This document shows, one piece after another, positions 37,267 through 46,984 of a DNA stretch of 64,000 bases (position 1 is its first letter; each line of letters starts with the position of its first letter). The notes under the pieces are model-generated. The model did no database searches. It was not told the DNA's origin and worked only from the letters and a program-made list of their open reading frames with translations. Both the position numbers and the translations under genes were made by a program. The DNA comes from an uncultured Christensenellaceae bacterium (GTDB taxonomy: Bacteria > Bacillota > Clostridia > Christensenellales > UBA3700): NCBI GenBank assembly GCA_944381325.1, contig CALWKS010000001.1, positions 186,001 through 250,000 of the forward strand, written 5' to 3'.

Positions 37267-38390
37267 TGTCTGACAAAATCGCATTTTCGCTTTTTGACGG
37301 CAATCTGACAGTAACGTGGTACGGCATATTCGTTACCATGGGCATATTGCTTGCATATTTTCTCTATCTCTATCTTGCAAGCAAGCGCAACATAGATATA
37401 GATTTTTCGCTTGAACTCTTTATATGGGTAGTTGTCCTTGCGATAGTATGTTGCAGGCTGTTTTACGTCGTGCCGAGAAAAGAGTATTATCCGATAGACA
37501 GTTTTGAAGCGCTTATGCGTTTCCTGGGACTGACAAAAGACGGTTTGGCAGGTCTTACCATTGTCGGTGGTATTTTCGGCGGAGCGGCAGGCATACTGTT
37601 CTGTGTTCTGCGCTATAAGAAATATTCTTACGCTAAGGTCGCTGACTGCGTCGTGCTGTGCGTATTTCTCGGACAGATCATAGGCAGATGGGGCAATTTT
37701 GCCAATCAGGAGCTTTACGGACAGATAGTCAGCAATCCCGCTTTCCAGAGATGGCCTTTCGCGGTCTTTATCGACAGCGACGGAATGTGGCACCAGGCGC
37801 TTTATATGTACGAAGGATTTTTTAATCTTATCGGACTTATAATCGGATTGCTTTTGTTCTTTAAATATAAAAAACTCAAAAACTTCACGATTTCGCTGTA
37901 TTACGTTTTCTGGTACGGTCTTGTCAGAGGTTCGCTTGAATTCCTCAAGCTCGATCATCTGAATTTCCCTGGCACTGAAATCGGAGTTATTCAGGTAATC
38001 TGTTACAGCGCGTGCGTCGTTACGTTTATTCTGATGATACTCAATCAGAAGGGCATTATCCGCTTCCAGAGCAAGATATACAACGAGGCGGGCGATTCTC
38101 TTAAACTTCTTGCAGAGTACGATAAAAAGACTGTTGAAGCTGTCAGAATCGAAGGAAAATCTTATTACGAAGCTTGCGGCGAAGAAGAGGCTGTGCCTTT
38201 CAGACTGGCAGGAGAATACACTCTTGCAGAAAGACAGCTGCGTGCGCTTGTGTTCGGCAAAGGAAAGGCTGTTCAGAAAACAGAACCAGAAGCACAAACC
38301 GTAACAGTTGAAGAGACTGCTTTCGACGACGAAACGGTTGTAAAGAAGAAAAAGATTGCATCAAAGAAAAAATCTGCAAAAGAGCAGTAA
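37266..38390 (+). CDS. lgt: Prolipoprotein diacylglyceryl transferase with C-terminal extension
   Basis: 374 residues from ATG 37266, sharing its A with the galK stop. About seven membrane helices; the Lgt signature appears as GQIIGRWGNFANQELYG, with VTWYGIFVTMGILLAY and YGLVRGSLEFLKLD at the expected places. It moves a diacylglyceryl group from phosphatidylglycerol to the lipobox cysteine of prolipoproteins. Ordinary Lgt would end near residue 264; here about 110 charged residues follow, ending in a Lys-rich run (KKKKIASKKKSAKEQ). That tail is probably cytoplasmic or membrane-surface associated. No separate promoter is evident. Confidence 0.93.
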   Translation: MSDKIAFSLFDGNLTVTWYGIFVTMGILLAYFLYLYLASKRNIDIDFSLELFIWVVVLAIVCCRLFYVVPRKEYYPIDSFEALMRFLGLTKDGLAGLTIVGGIFGGAAGILFCVLRYKKYSYAKVADCVVLCVFLGQIIGRWGNFANQELYGQIVSNPAFQRWPFAVFIDSDGMWHQALYMYEGFFNLIGLIIGLLLFFKYKKLKNFTISLYYVFWYGLVRGSLEFLKLDHLNFPGTEIGVIQVICYSACVVTFILMILNQKGIIRFQSKIYNEAGDSLKLLAEYDKKTVEAVRIEGKSYYEACGEEEAVPFRLAGEYTLAERQLRALVFGKGKAVQKTEPEAQTVTVEETAFDDETVVKKKKIASKKKSAKEQ

Positions 38391-38496
38391 GCAAAATAAG
38401 GGCTTTTACTAATCGCGCTGAGCCGTACGGCGGCGCGCAACGGTAAAATTCGCAGAAGGTGTTCGCGGCATTTTACTTAGACCTACGGAGGATTAT
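38391..38496 (+). promoter_or_regulatory. Leader region of pncB with two hairpins
   Basis: A GC-rich hairpin (GAGCCG TAC GGCGGC area, about 38414-38437) and a second inverted repeat (GTAAAAT near 38443, ATTTTAC near 38480) lie directly before the ribosome site GGAGG. A TAAAAT at 38444-38449 could be a -10 but lacks a -35. Regulation of the NAD salvage gene here is plausible but unproven. Confidence 0.3.
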
Positions 38497-39924
38497 ATGA
38501 GGGATCTGACCCTTCTGACCGATTTATACCAACTTACAATGATGTATGGCTATTCAAAGAATAGTCAGCTAGACAAGACGGCGGTTTTCGACGTCTTTTA
38601 CCGCGGTGTAGGCAATAATTACGCTGTTGCCTGCGGACTTGAACAGGTGATAGAATATATCGAAAACCTGAGATTCAGCAAAGAAGATCTTGATTATCTG
38701 CGCTCACTCAATCTGTTTGACGAAGATTTTCTTAAACTTCTTGCAGATTTCAAGTTCAGCGGCGATATTTATGCCGTACCTGAAGGTACGGTCATCTTTC
38801 CGCAAGAACCTATTCTTACGGTAAAAGCACGTCTTTTTGAAGCTCAGCTTATTGAGACCGCAATACTTTGTATTCTCAATCATCAGACGCTTATAGCGAC
38901 AAAGGCGGCAAAGATAGTTTATGCGGCTAAAGGTGGAGCGGTCGCTGAGTTCGGACTCAGGCGCGCGCAAGGTCCTGACGCGGGCATTTACGGCGCAAGA
39001 GCGGCTATGATCGCAGGTTGCGCGTCTACGTCAAACGTGCTTGCAGGCAAACTGTTTGACGTCCCTGTATCGGGAACTCACGCACACAGCTGGGTAATGA
39101 GTTTTGACAGCGAGCTTGAAGCGTTCCGCGCATATGCGAAGATGTATCCTGACAGCTGTCTGCTTCTCGTTGATACATACAACACGCTGAAGAGCGGTGT
39201 GCCCAATGCGATTACCGTTTTCAAAGAGCTTCGCGCGGCAGGTCATAAGCCTTTGGGCATACGTCTCGATTCAGGCGACCTTGCTTATCTCAGCAGAGAA
39301 GCAAGGACTATGCTTGACGAGGCAGGTTTCCCCGACGTAAAGATTTTTGCCAGCGGCGATATCGACGAAAACGTCCTGATGTCTCTCGATTCTCAGAATG
39401 CTAAGATAGATTGCTGGGGTATAGGCACAAAGCTTATCACCAGTCAGGATTGCCCCAGTCTTGGCGGCGTTTACAAACTTGCAGCTATCGAGAAAGACGG
39501 CGTAATGGTGCCCAAGCTCAAGATGAGCGATACTCCTGCAAAGATCACCAATCCCGGTCTTAAAAAGATCGTACGTATCTTTGATAAGAATACCGACAAA
39601 GCTATTGCAGATCTTATCGCGCTTAAAGAAGAAAACTTTGACGGACTGGATAAGATCGAAATATTCCATCCCGATTTTACCTGGAAGCGTAAGGTCGTAA
39701 CCAATTTCTACGTTAAGGATCTCAACGTAGATATTATCAAGGACGGAAAAGTCGTTTACAAGAGTCCTACCGTAAAAGAAATCGCGGCATATCATAAGGA
39801 GTGCTATGCTCAGTTCTGGAACGAATACAAGCGTCTCCTAAATCCGCATATCTACAAGGTCGATCTTTCTGAGAAGCTTTACAATCTCAAGCAGAGACTT
39901 CTCAACGAGCATCACGAAGAATAA
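38497..39924 (+). CDS. pncB: Nicotinate phosphoribosyltransferase
   Basis: 475 residues. Begins LLTDLYQLTMMYGYSKN, with FYRGVGNNYAVACGLEQVIEYI, EFGLRRAQGPDAGIYGARAAMIAG, SGTHAHSWVMSFDSELEAF, LLVDTYNTLKSGVPNAI and GIRLDSGDLAYLSREAR: the nicotinate-type enzyme. It joins nicotinate to PRPP with ATP to give NaMN for NAD salvage. CGGAGGA precedes the ATG, about 105 bp after lgt. A terminator follows. Confidence 0.95.
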   Translation: MRDLTLLTDLYQLTMMYGYSKNSQLDKTAVFDVFYRGVGNNYAVACGLEQVIEYIENLRFSKEDLDYLRSLNLFDEDFLKLLADFKFSGDIYAVPEGTVIFPQEPILTVKARLFEAQLIETAILCILNHQTLIATKAAKIVYAAKGGAVAEFGLRRAQGPDAGIYGARAAMIAGCASTSNVLAGKLFDVPVSGTHAHSWVMSFDSELEAFRAYAKMYPDSCLLLVDTYNTLKSGVPNAITVFKELRAAGHKPLGIRLDSGDLAYLSREARTMLDEAGFPDVKIFASGDIDENVLMSLDSQNAKIDCWGIGTKLITSQDCPSLGGVYKLAAIEKDGVMVPKLKMSDTPAKITNPGLKKIVRIFDKNTDKAIADLIALKEENFDGLDKIEIFHPDFTWKRKVVTNFYVKDLNVDIIKDGKVVYKSPTVKEIAAYHKECYAQFWNEYKRLLNPHIYKVDLSEKLYNLKQRLLNEHHEE

Positions 39925-39976
39925 TTCCAAATACGCCATAATCCGCGCAAATCAGCGCGAATACGTCAAAATTTAC

Positions 39977-40010
39977 CGCCCCGTGAATTAGCTTTCATCG
40001 GGGCGTTTTG
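39977..40010 (+). terminator. Intrinsic terminator of pncB
   Basis: CGCCCCG (39977-39983) pairs with CGGGGCG (39999-40005), with inner pairing TGAA/TTCA, then only T4. Confidence 0.65.
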
Positions 40011-40034
40011 CTATAATTTTACGCGGAGGTAGTT

Positions 40035-40523
40035 ATGGATACATTCAAAATAAAGATCAAAGGATACGACAAAAAGCAGGTTGACGATTACATAATAGGT
40101 CTTTCGTCTCAATTTGAAAAAAGCAACAGCGAACTCAGGGAGAGAATAAAAAGACTCGAGAACGAAAACGACGAGCTTTATCGCAACTTATGCGATTACA
40201 GGCGCCGCGAAGAAAGCATTTCAACTGCGCTTATGAACGCAATAGATAAGGCAAAAGAGATAGATTACGCTTCAAAAGTGAGATTTGCCCTTGAAGGCGA
40301 GCGTCTCAGCGATTTCTCACGCAAGTGGACTGCTTATTGCAAAAATCAGGTCAACAAGGTTTCTCCAAGACACGCACAGACGACGTCTGCGTTTATCGCT
40401 GAGATGAAAAACGCGCTTCAGTCTCTTATGGGAGAACAGCTCAATCTCGGAGCATACGTAAACGAAGCTACGATTGAACACGAAAACGAGCAGGAGAGAC
40501 TTAAGGACAGCACTGTAGCATAA
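40035..40523 (+). CDS. DivIVA-like coiled-coil protein
   Basis: 162 residues. The N-terminal FKIKIKGYDKKQVDDYI is the DivIVA/GpsB membrane-binding motif, followed by a coiled coil (about 26-65, LRERIKRLENENDELYRNL) and a helical C-terminus. DivIVA-family proteins sense curved membrane at poles and septa and recruit partners. Elsewhere in Firmicutes divIVA sits in the ylm cluster with sepF; here it stands alone between pncB and groEL, so it may be a paralogue. CGGAGGT precedes the ATG, and TATAAT at 40012-40017 may be its -10. Confidence 0.8.
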   Translation: MDTFKIKIKGYDKKQVDDYIIGLSSQFEKSNSELRERIKRLENENDELYRNLCDYRRREESISTALMNAIDKAKEIDYASKVRFALEGERLSDFSRKWTAYCKNQVNKVSPRHAQTTSAFIAEMKNALQSLMGEQLNLGAYVNEATIEHENEQERLKDSTVA

Positions 40524-40545
40524 AAAATTAGCAATCACACATAAA

Positions 40546-40585
40546 AGACCGCGACATCGGGCAACCGAAGCGGTCTAATTTTTTA
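40546..40585 (+). terminator. Intrinsic terminator of the DivIVA-like gene
   Basis: AGACCGC (40546-40552) pairs with GCGGTCT (40570-40576), with an inner TCGG/CCGA stem, then AATTTTTT. Confidence 0.8.
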
Positions 40586-40686
40586 TGTTCTATTCAAATT
40601 TTGAATATATTACATTTAAAAAACTTTAATGCGAAAACGTTTGAGTGAGTTTAATAAATTCAATTAATAAATCTGATTAGCAGTAT

Positions 40687-40715
40687 GAAAAAACCGCTCC
40701 CGGATTCGGGAGCGG
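40687..40715 (-). terminator. Intrinsic terminator of groES-groEL
   Basis: CCGCTCCCG/CGGGAGCGG (40694-40702, 40707-40715). On the minus strand it is followed by T6. Confidence 0.9.
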
Positions 40716-40736
40716 CAACATATTATTCAGCGTTTA

Positions 40737-42371
<1,635 letters not shown>

Positions 42372-42378
42372 TTACTCC

Positions 42379-42666
42379 TTATTTTTCAATGATTGCCAGA
42401 ACGTCGCTCTGTCTGAGGATTGTAACCTCTTCGCCGTCCAGTTTGAAGTCGCTGCCGGAATACTTGTTGAAGAGAACGGTATCGCCGACTTTTATCTGCA
42501 TAGTAACTTCTTTGCCGTCAACGTTGCCGCCGGGACCGACTGCGATAACCTGAGCCGATTGCGGCTTTTCTTTTGCGGAAGAAGGCAGGAAGAGACCGCT
42601 TTCGGTCTTATCTGCGGATTCGACCGCCTTTACAACTATTCTGTCAAACAAAGGTTTAATATTCAT
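42379..42666 (-). CDS. groES: 10 kDa co-chaperonin GroES
   Basis: 95 residues. Begins MNIKPLFDRIVVKAVESADKTESGLFLP, with the mobile loop that docks on GroEL, and VIAVGPGG plus VGDTVLFNKYSGSDFKLDGEE. AGGAGG precedes ATG 42666. It caps the GroEL chamber. First gene of the operon, preceded by the CIRCE-like inverted repeat in its untranslated leader. Confidence 0.98.
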   Translation of the reverse strand: MNIKPLFDRIVVKAVESADKTESGLFLPSSAKEKPQSAQVIAVGPGGNVDGKEVTMQIKVGDTVLFNKYSGSDFKLDGEEVTILRQSDVLAIIEK

Positions 42667-42690
42667 ATCAAATTACCTCCTGATTAAGAG

Positions 42691-42717
42691 TTAGCAGTCA
42701 AGCCTCTTGATTGCTAA
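42691..42717 (-). promoter_or_regulatory. CIRCE-like operator (HrcA site)
   Basis: TTAGCAGTC, 9 bp, GATTGCTAA, against the consensus TTAGCACTC-N9-GAGTGCTAA. Each arm has one or two changes. It lies immediately downstream of the predicted start, the usual CIRCE place. Confidence 0.85.
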
Positions 42718-42725
42718 CATTGACT

Positions 42726-42754
42726 ATTATAGCACGCACTTTTACTTATGTAAA
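42726..42754 (-). promoter_or_regulatory. Promoter of groES-groEL
   Basis: On the minus strand TTTACA (42754-42749), 17 bp, TATAAT (42731-42726); start predicted near 42719. Confidence 0.85.
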
Positions 42755-42957
42755 GGCTTATCGCCAAAAAATAATGTATATTTTTCGTTAAATTTTTATG
42801 CGGATTTTCATCTGGCTTTTTTGTGATTAAAATGTCGTAAAAAGTTGTTTTTATATCATATCGTAAAACAAAATTCAAGTTTTAAGCGATGATAATTCAG
42901 GAGAAATATATATTCTTGATTCTCAGATTTTTTTAACCATGTTTAATTAGACATTTA

Positions 42958-42966
42958 TGATATAAT
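42958..42966 (+). promoter_or_regulatory. Extended -10 promoter of the GNAT gene
   Basis: TGATATAAT, an extended -10 without a clear -35, about 45 bp before the start codon. Confidence 0.5.
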
Positions 42967-43010
42967 ATTGATATCATTATTTTAGTCGAAATAAAGTCGG
43001 AGGTCATAAT

Positions 43011-43451
43011 ATGTTCTTTGATACGTCATTTTTAAAAAATGATGAAATATCTTTGTTTCAGATAAAAACCGCAGAAGAAAATAAAGACAGAGGTTGGGTT
43101 CCTGCTTATTACTTTGACATTCTCGATAAAGAAGGTATAAAAGTTGGCACGTGCGATTTGCGTATCGGGCATAATGAAAACACCTATTACGGCGGAAATA
43201 TCGGATATTTCATTAAAGAAGAGTTCAGAGGTAATCATCTCGCCGGCAAGGCATGTTTATTATTGTTTAAACTTGCAAAGATGCATCAACTTGAATATCT
43301 TATAATAACATGTGATCCAGACAATTTTGCATCGAGAAAAACATGCGAGTATGCAGGTTGTAAACTTTTGGAAATTGCAAAGTTGCCTGAAGATAACGAA
43401 ATGAGAAAAATCGGCGATACTGAAAAATGCATTTATAAGGTTGTTTTATAG
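43011..43451 (+). CDS. GNAT-family N-acetyltransferase
   Basis: 146 residues; GGAGGT precedes the ATG. The GNAT fold is seen in GTCDLRIGHNENTYYGGNIGYFIKEEFRGNHLAGKACLLLFKLAKM, with the acetyl-CoA loop RGNHLAGKA in the place of the usual (Q/R)xxGx(G/A), and the typical last part TCDPDNFASRKTCEYAGCKLLEIAKLP. It resembles the RimJ/L-type acetyltransferases. The acceptor is unknown. It is the first gene of a more AT-rich, loosely packed stretch. Confidence 0.85.
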   Translation: MFFDTSFLKNDEISLFQIKTAEENKDRGWVPAYYFDILDKEGIKVGTCDLRIGHNENTYYGGNIGYFIKEEFRGNHLAGKACLLLFKLAKMHQLEYLIITCDPDNFASRKTCEYAGCKLLEIAKLPEDNEMRKIGDTEKCIYKVVL

Positions 43452-43559
43452 TTCTCAGCGATTAGTTTTGTTCTTGTTAAATATTATAAAGAATTGATAA
43501 ATTAAGGATCGCAATAAAATATTATATTGATATCTATATTATAATAAAACAAAAATCGA

Positions 43560-43588
43560 TTGAGAAACAAGCCGTCTTGTGGTATAGT
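43560..43588 (+). promoter_or_regulatory. Promoter of the dCMP deaminase gene
   Basis: TTGAGA (43560-43565), 17 bp, TATAGT (43583-43588). Confidence 0.6.
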
Positions 43589-43618
43589 AATTATATTGAA
43601 ATTCAGGGGAGATTTAAT

Positions 43619-44080
43619 ATGAATAAATGGGATAAGAGATTTATGGAAATGGCTGAATTCGTTTCCACATGGTCCAGCTGTTATAAGATAGACCGTCATG
43701 TAGGCGCTGTAATCGTCAAGGATAAGCGCATTCTGACCACAGGATACAACGGCGCAAGCAGCGGCATAAAGAGCTGTAACGAAAAAGGCGAATGCATCCG
43801 TATAAAACTGGGAATTCCTTCAGGTACGCGTCACGAGATATGCTATGCTGTTCATGCCGAGCAGAACGCTATCGTTCAGGCTGCAAAGCTGGGGGTGAGC
43901 GTTGACGGCGCAACGCTTTATTGCACGCATCAGCCCTGCGTGATTTGCGCCAAGATGATAATAAACGCAGGCATAAAGAGAGTCGTATTCAAACACGGCT
44001 ATCCCGACGAATTCAGTATGGAGCTTTTCAAAGAAGCAGGCGTTCTCGTTGAAGAATACTCAAAGCTCGAAGAAGAATAA
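43619..44080 (+). CDS. comEB: Deoxycytidylate (dCMP) deaminase
   Basis: 153 residues from ATG 43619, with AGGGGAG upstream; an earlier in-frame start at 43577 would overlap the promoter. Zinc-binding motifs HAEQNAIVQ and [12 protein letters not shown] are intact, as is the N-terminal [31 protein letters not shown] and TGYNGASSG. It deaminates dCMP to dUMP for thymidylate synthesis. The length and motifs fit the bacterial ComEB-type enzyme. Transcribed alone with a terminator at 44213. Confidence 0.93.
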   Translation: MNKWDKRFMEMAEFVSTWSSCYKIDRHVGAVIVKDKRILTTGYNGASSGIKSCNEKGECIRIKLGIPSGTRHEICYAVHAEQNAIVQAAKLGVSVDGATLYCTHQPCVICAKMIINAGIKRVVFKHGYPDEFSMELFKEAGVLVEEYSKLEEE

Positions 44081-44212
44081 TATTGTTGATTTGATTTTGC
44101 GATAAAAGTTGAATTTGGGTCGGCATATAAAAATGCAAATTAATGTGAATTTTCAGCTAGAAAACCGTCAGGGTGAATTGAAGAAGTATTGAAAATTATT
44201 CAACGTCAGATA

Positions 44213-44246
44213 AAATACGGATCTGTTTTCAGATTCGTATTTGTTT
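44213..44246 (+). terminator. Intrinsic terminator after comEB
   Basis: AAATACGGATCTG (44213-44225) pairs with 44230-44242 across TTTT with one G-U pair, then TTGTTT. It is 130 bp after the stop codon. Confidence 0.7.
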
Positions 44247-44369
44247 AATAAAAGGCAATATAACAATCAATAAAAACAATGAATTTTTATTATTATTAAG
44301 TAACATATAGTATATTATTATAATAAAAATATCTATTATCGGATAAAATAATAGAAAAACAGGTGATGT

Positions 44370-44663
44370 ATGAAAGAGAGTTTCTATGTCAGTATATGTG
44401 CAGATGGTCTTAACGGCGGAGCAGCTTATCTCGATGACGAAGGATTTCTTTTTCGTTGTCAGAAACTTACAATAGAAAGTGAATATAAAAATCTGAGAAT
44501 ACTTTATAAAGATATCAAGTCTGTACGCGCAGGTAAACGTATCTTATTTATTTCGACGACTATTATTGAAACGAATAAGGGAAAATCATATTGTTTTCTG
44601 ATTTTCAACAGAAAAAAGTTTATGAAATGTATCGGGAAATTTGCTTTAAAAATTTCAGATTGA
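44370..44663 (+). CDS. Small hypothetical protein, possibly GRAM/PH-like
   Basis: 97 residues; AGGTGAT lies just before the ATG. The pattern GGAAYLDDEGFLFRCQKLTIE...ILYKDIKSVRAGKRILF...TTIIETNKGKSYCFLIFNRKKFMKCI has the alternating strands of a GRAM/bacterial PH domain, with a conserved-looking I-x-I in the middle. No signal peptide or clear helix. This is a shape-based guess; the function is unknown. Codon use is more AT-rich than in the core genes, and no partner gene is adjacent. Confidence 0.6.
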   Translation: MKESFYVSICADGLNGGAAYLDDEGFLFRCQKLTIESEYKNLRILYKDIKSVRAGKRILFISTTIIETNKGKSYCFLIFNRKKFMKCIGKFALKISD

Positions 44664-45107
44664 TTTAAACGTTTTTGTTTCTTATTGATTTACTATATTG
44701 CGACTAAAAATATATATATTTATATATGAATTAAAAACAATAAAATTTATTGCTTTGAAGTGTGTAAATAAGTTAGACAATATCGAGTTGATTATTAGTC
44801 CGGTTGTTTTAATCTTACAGCGAATTTATCTAAGTAAAACCAAGTATATATAAATATATACTTGATGTGAAGTTAAGGCAGTTCCTTTGAAATCTTTATA
44901 AACAAAATAATAATGTAAGGACATATATATTTAATTGCTTTATTTGAAAATAGATAATGCAAAAATCATATCTAAATTTCTCTTGAAAATAAATATATAA
45001 TATTGCATCTGCTTTATTAAACAAAAAATAAGAGTTAAATTTATAAGAGTTTTAATCTGATCGATGTATCAAATTAATTTAAGTCAGAATAAGATTGAAT
45101 ATAGTTA
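44664..45107. other. Very AT-rich gene-free stretch
   Basis: No supported gene. It has several TATATA tracts and one long perfect inverted repeat at 44841-44864. It is the most AT-rich part of the 43-50 kb region. Confidence 0.5.
44841..44864. repeat. Perfect 11-bp inverted repeat
   Basis: Arm CAAGTATATAT (44841-44851), centre AA, complementary arm 44854-44864. With no T run it looks more like an operator or cruciform than a terminator. Confidence 0.6.
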
Positions 45108-45320
45108 TTATAAATTATCTGATATTCCAAGGAAATAATCAGCGCTTACGTCGAAGGCTAAGGACATTCTTTTGAGAATATCGTATCCCGGCTTTGCTTT
45201 TCCTTTAAGCCATTCGCTGACCTGACTTTGTTTAACGTCGATTTTTTCAGCAAACTGGGTCTGCGTCAGATTGTTTATGAGAAGAAATTCTCTTAATATT
45301 TCGTCAAATCTGTTAGCCAT
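45108..45320 (-). CDS. XRE-family (Cro/CI-type) small DNA-binding protein
   Basis: 70 residues, almost entirely one helix-turn-helix: LREFLLINNLTQTQFAEKIDVKQSQVSEWLKGKAKPGYDILKRMSLAFDVSADYFLGI. ATG 45320 has no ribosome site, but a -10 box ends 6 nt upstream, so a leaderless mRNA is predicted. It diverges from the gene at 45350, whose start codon lies at the edge of its -35. A near-palindrome TAGATATTTCTA (45333-45344) in its promoter spacer is a candidate self-operator. It may repress itself and the neighbour. Confidence 0.9.
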   Translation of the reverse strand: MANRFDEILREFLLINNLTQTQFAEKIDVKQSQVSEWLKGKAKPGYDILKRMSLAFDVSADYFLGISDNL

Positions 45321-45326
45321 AATTTC

Positions 45327-45356
45327 ATTATATAGATATTTCTATGTAAATGTCTA
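45327..45356 (-). promoter_or_regulatory. Promoter and candidate operator of the XRE gene
   Basis: On the minus strand TAGACA (45356-45351), 18 bp, TATAAT (45332-45327). Within the spacer lies TAGATATTTCTA (45333-45344), nearly two-fold symmetric. Confidence 0.6.
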
Positions 45357-45718
45357 ATAATTTAAAATATTTTGTTTCTACTATGTGTGCTTATGCTAAA
45401 AGTATTATATTATCCTCAGATAAAACAAATAAATTTAAAGAGCTGATTGAAAAAGCAACAAACAAATCAGGCGATTTTGATCTGATTATGAATGATTGTG
45501 AGGGCAGGGTAGTGCAAAACTTTAGTGAAAAAACCGTAAATTTCGGCAATCTGGCTTATTATGGAGCGATACGTATAAATTTTTCGTTAAATACCGAGCG
45601 CAGTATACTGACGATCGTTTCTGTTTCTGAAAAGCGTTACGGTTATTTAGCTGACAGCGCATATGAAAGAAGACTTGCTGAAAAGTTTTGCAGATTTATT
45701 CGAACTATTGTTCTGTAG
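45350..45718 (+). CDS. Hypothetical protein divergent from the XRE regulator
   Basis: 122 residues: MSNNLKYFVSTMCAYAKSIIL..., with a central beta-rich part (NFGNLAYYGAIRINFSLNTERSILTIVSVSEKRYG) and a basic C-terminus. No recognised motif, signal peptide or membrane segment. No ribosome site is visible before ATG 45350, and no own promoter is clear. Its place back-to-back with a Cro/CI-type regulator, 29 bp apart, suggests it is a controlled gene. Not recognised. Confidence 0.55.
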   Translation: MSNNLKYFVSTMCAYAKSIILSSDKTNKFKELIEKATNKSGDFDLIMNDCEGRVVQNFSEKTVNFGNLAYYGAIRINFSLNTERSILTIVSVSEKRYGYLADSAYERRLAEKFCRFIRTIVL

Positions 45719-45976
45719 TTTGATTAAAATATAAGGTATTTGCTTTAAATATTGTTGTGCATTAAATAAATATTCTTCTTGCAGATCTAAAATAAATACC
45801 TTGTTCATATATATGATTTTATTATTTTAATTGTATAAAATTGGTAAATGCCAGTTATTAAAAACATATATAGTTATATTTCACTATAAAAATCAAGACT
45901 AAAATTAGCTATTTTTACAAATTTATAATAATTAAAAATAATTAATAATACTTATTATCAATTAAAATTAATATTA

Positions 45977-46984
45977 TTATGCCGAGTAACAATAGGTAAA
46001 AATTATACGGCAGACGGTATATCTGATGTCGCATGCGAGGTTTGGTCTGCTGACAGTGGTGTCGCAAAGATATTCAAGTGCAGAAAGTGCGACTGACGCG
46101 TTGGCAAGCAAGGTTACGCTTTTGTCTTCGTTGTCGCCTTTTGCGGCATTGTTCATATTATCGTATGTCATGGCAAAATCTTCTTTTACGTCTCCAAGTT
46201 TTTCAATTGCCTGAGCTGTCGTGATTTTTTTGTCTGTAAGGTCGCTGAGAATTTTGTTCAGATCGTCAACTGTTTTCACGGGATAGTCTTTATAACTTTT
46301 GAGTTCTCCCTGAATGTCATCGTAAAACTCTGTATTTAAAGTAAGGATCTGTCCGCCGTTTTCTTTTGAGTAAGACTCAGCGTCGCTTACGTTGTCAAAT
46401 ACTGCGTAAACGTTGTAATACTTGTCTGCGTTCTTGACTGTAAATCCTGCGCCTCCTTTAAGTCTCATTGCATAAGAATCGACCTGGCTTGAAGTTATGT
46501 CGTCTCTCGGATTTTCTAAAACTGCATAGTATTCGATTTTATTTGCTTTGAAACAATCCATGATTGCTGCAATTGCTTTTCCGTCTGTGAGAAAATCTGC
46601 GCTGACAATAATACTCATTACGACAATCGTAAATATCAGCATAACCTGACAGAATCTGTTTGCTAAAGACTGTTTCTTTGCAATTTGCTTGCGCGCGACG
46701 TGCGGGTGATTATATGAAGAATTTTCTTCTATGCCTTCATAAACGCTGACATTTTCATTTTTGTCGTCGTTTATAGAGCTTTGACCGTTGTTCAAAATGT
46801 TTATATCTTCTTTTTCGTCTGTCTCTGATTTTAATTCAGGATCAAATACTTCGCCGTCCGGATTTATATACATTATTTCAGGCTGAGTACGGGCTTCGAG
46901 TCTCGGGAAGATAATTTTATCTTCTTCTTCGACAGGCTCGTCAGTCGGAACATAATTTTTCAGATAAAACTTTGAATAATCCAT
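45977..46984 (-). CDS. Single-pass membrane protein, possibly SPOR-like
   Basis: 335 residues. An acidic cytoplasmic N-terminus (1-105) leads to one membrane helix near residues 113-130 (VMLIFTIVVMSIIVSADFL). The external part begins with YYAVLENPRDDITSSQVDSYAMRLKGGAGFTVKNADKYYNVYAVFDNVSDAESY, whose order of strands and helices resembles a peptidoglycan-binding SPOR domain. The C-terminus is helical with two cysteines. No ribosome site is obvious before ATG 46984. A role in division or sporulation envelope remodelling is possible; the assignment is by pattern only. Confidence 0.7.
   Translation of the reverse strand: MDYSKFYLKNYVPTDEPVEEEDKIIFPRLEARTQPEIMYINPDGEVFDPELKSETDEKEDINILNNGQSSINDDKNENVSVYEGIEENSSYNHPHVARKQIAKKQSLANRFCQVMLIFTIVVMSIIVSADFLTDGKAIAAIMDCFKANKIEYYAVLENPRDDITSSQVDSYAMRLKGGAGFTVKNADKYYNVYAVFDNVSDAESYSKENGGQILTLNTEFYDDIQGELKSYKDYPVKTVDDLNKILSDLTDKKITTAQAIEKLGDVKEDFAMTYDNMNNAAKGDNEDKSVTLLANASVALSALEYLCDTTVSRPNLACDIRYTVCRIIFTYCYSA

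Noticed and set aside
37215..38297. 360-residue minus-strand open frame over lgt
   Set aside because: Antisense to lgt, which has clear family motifs.
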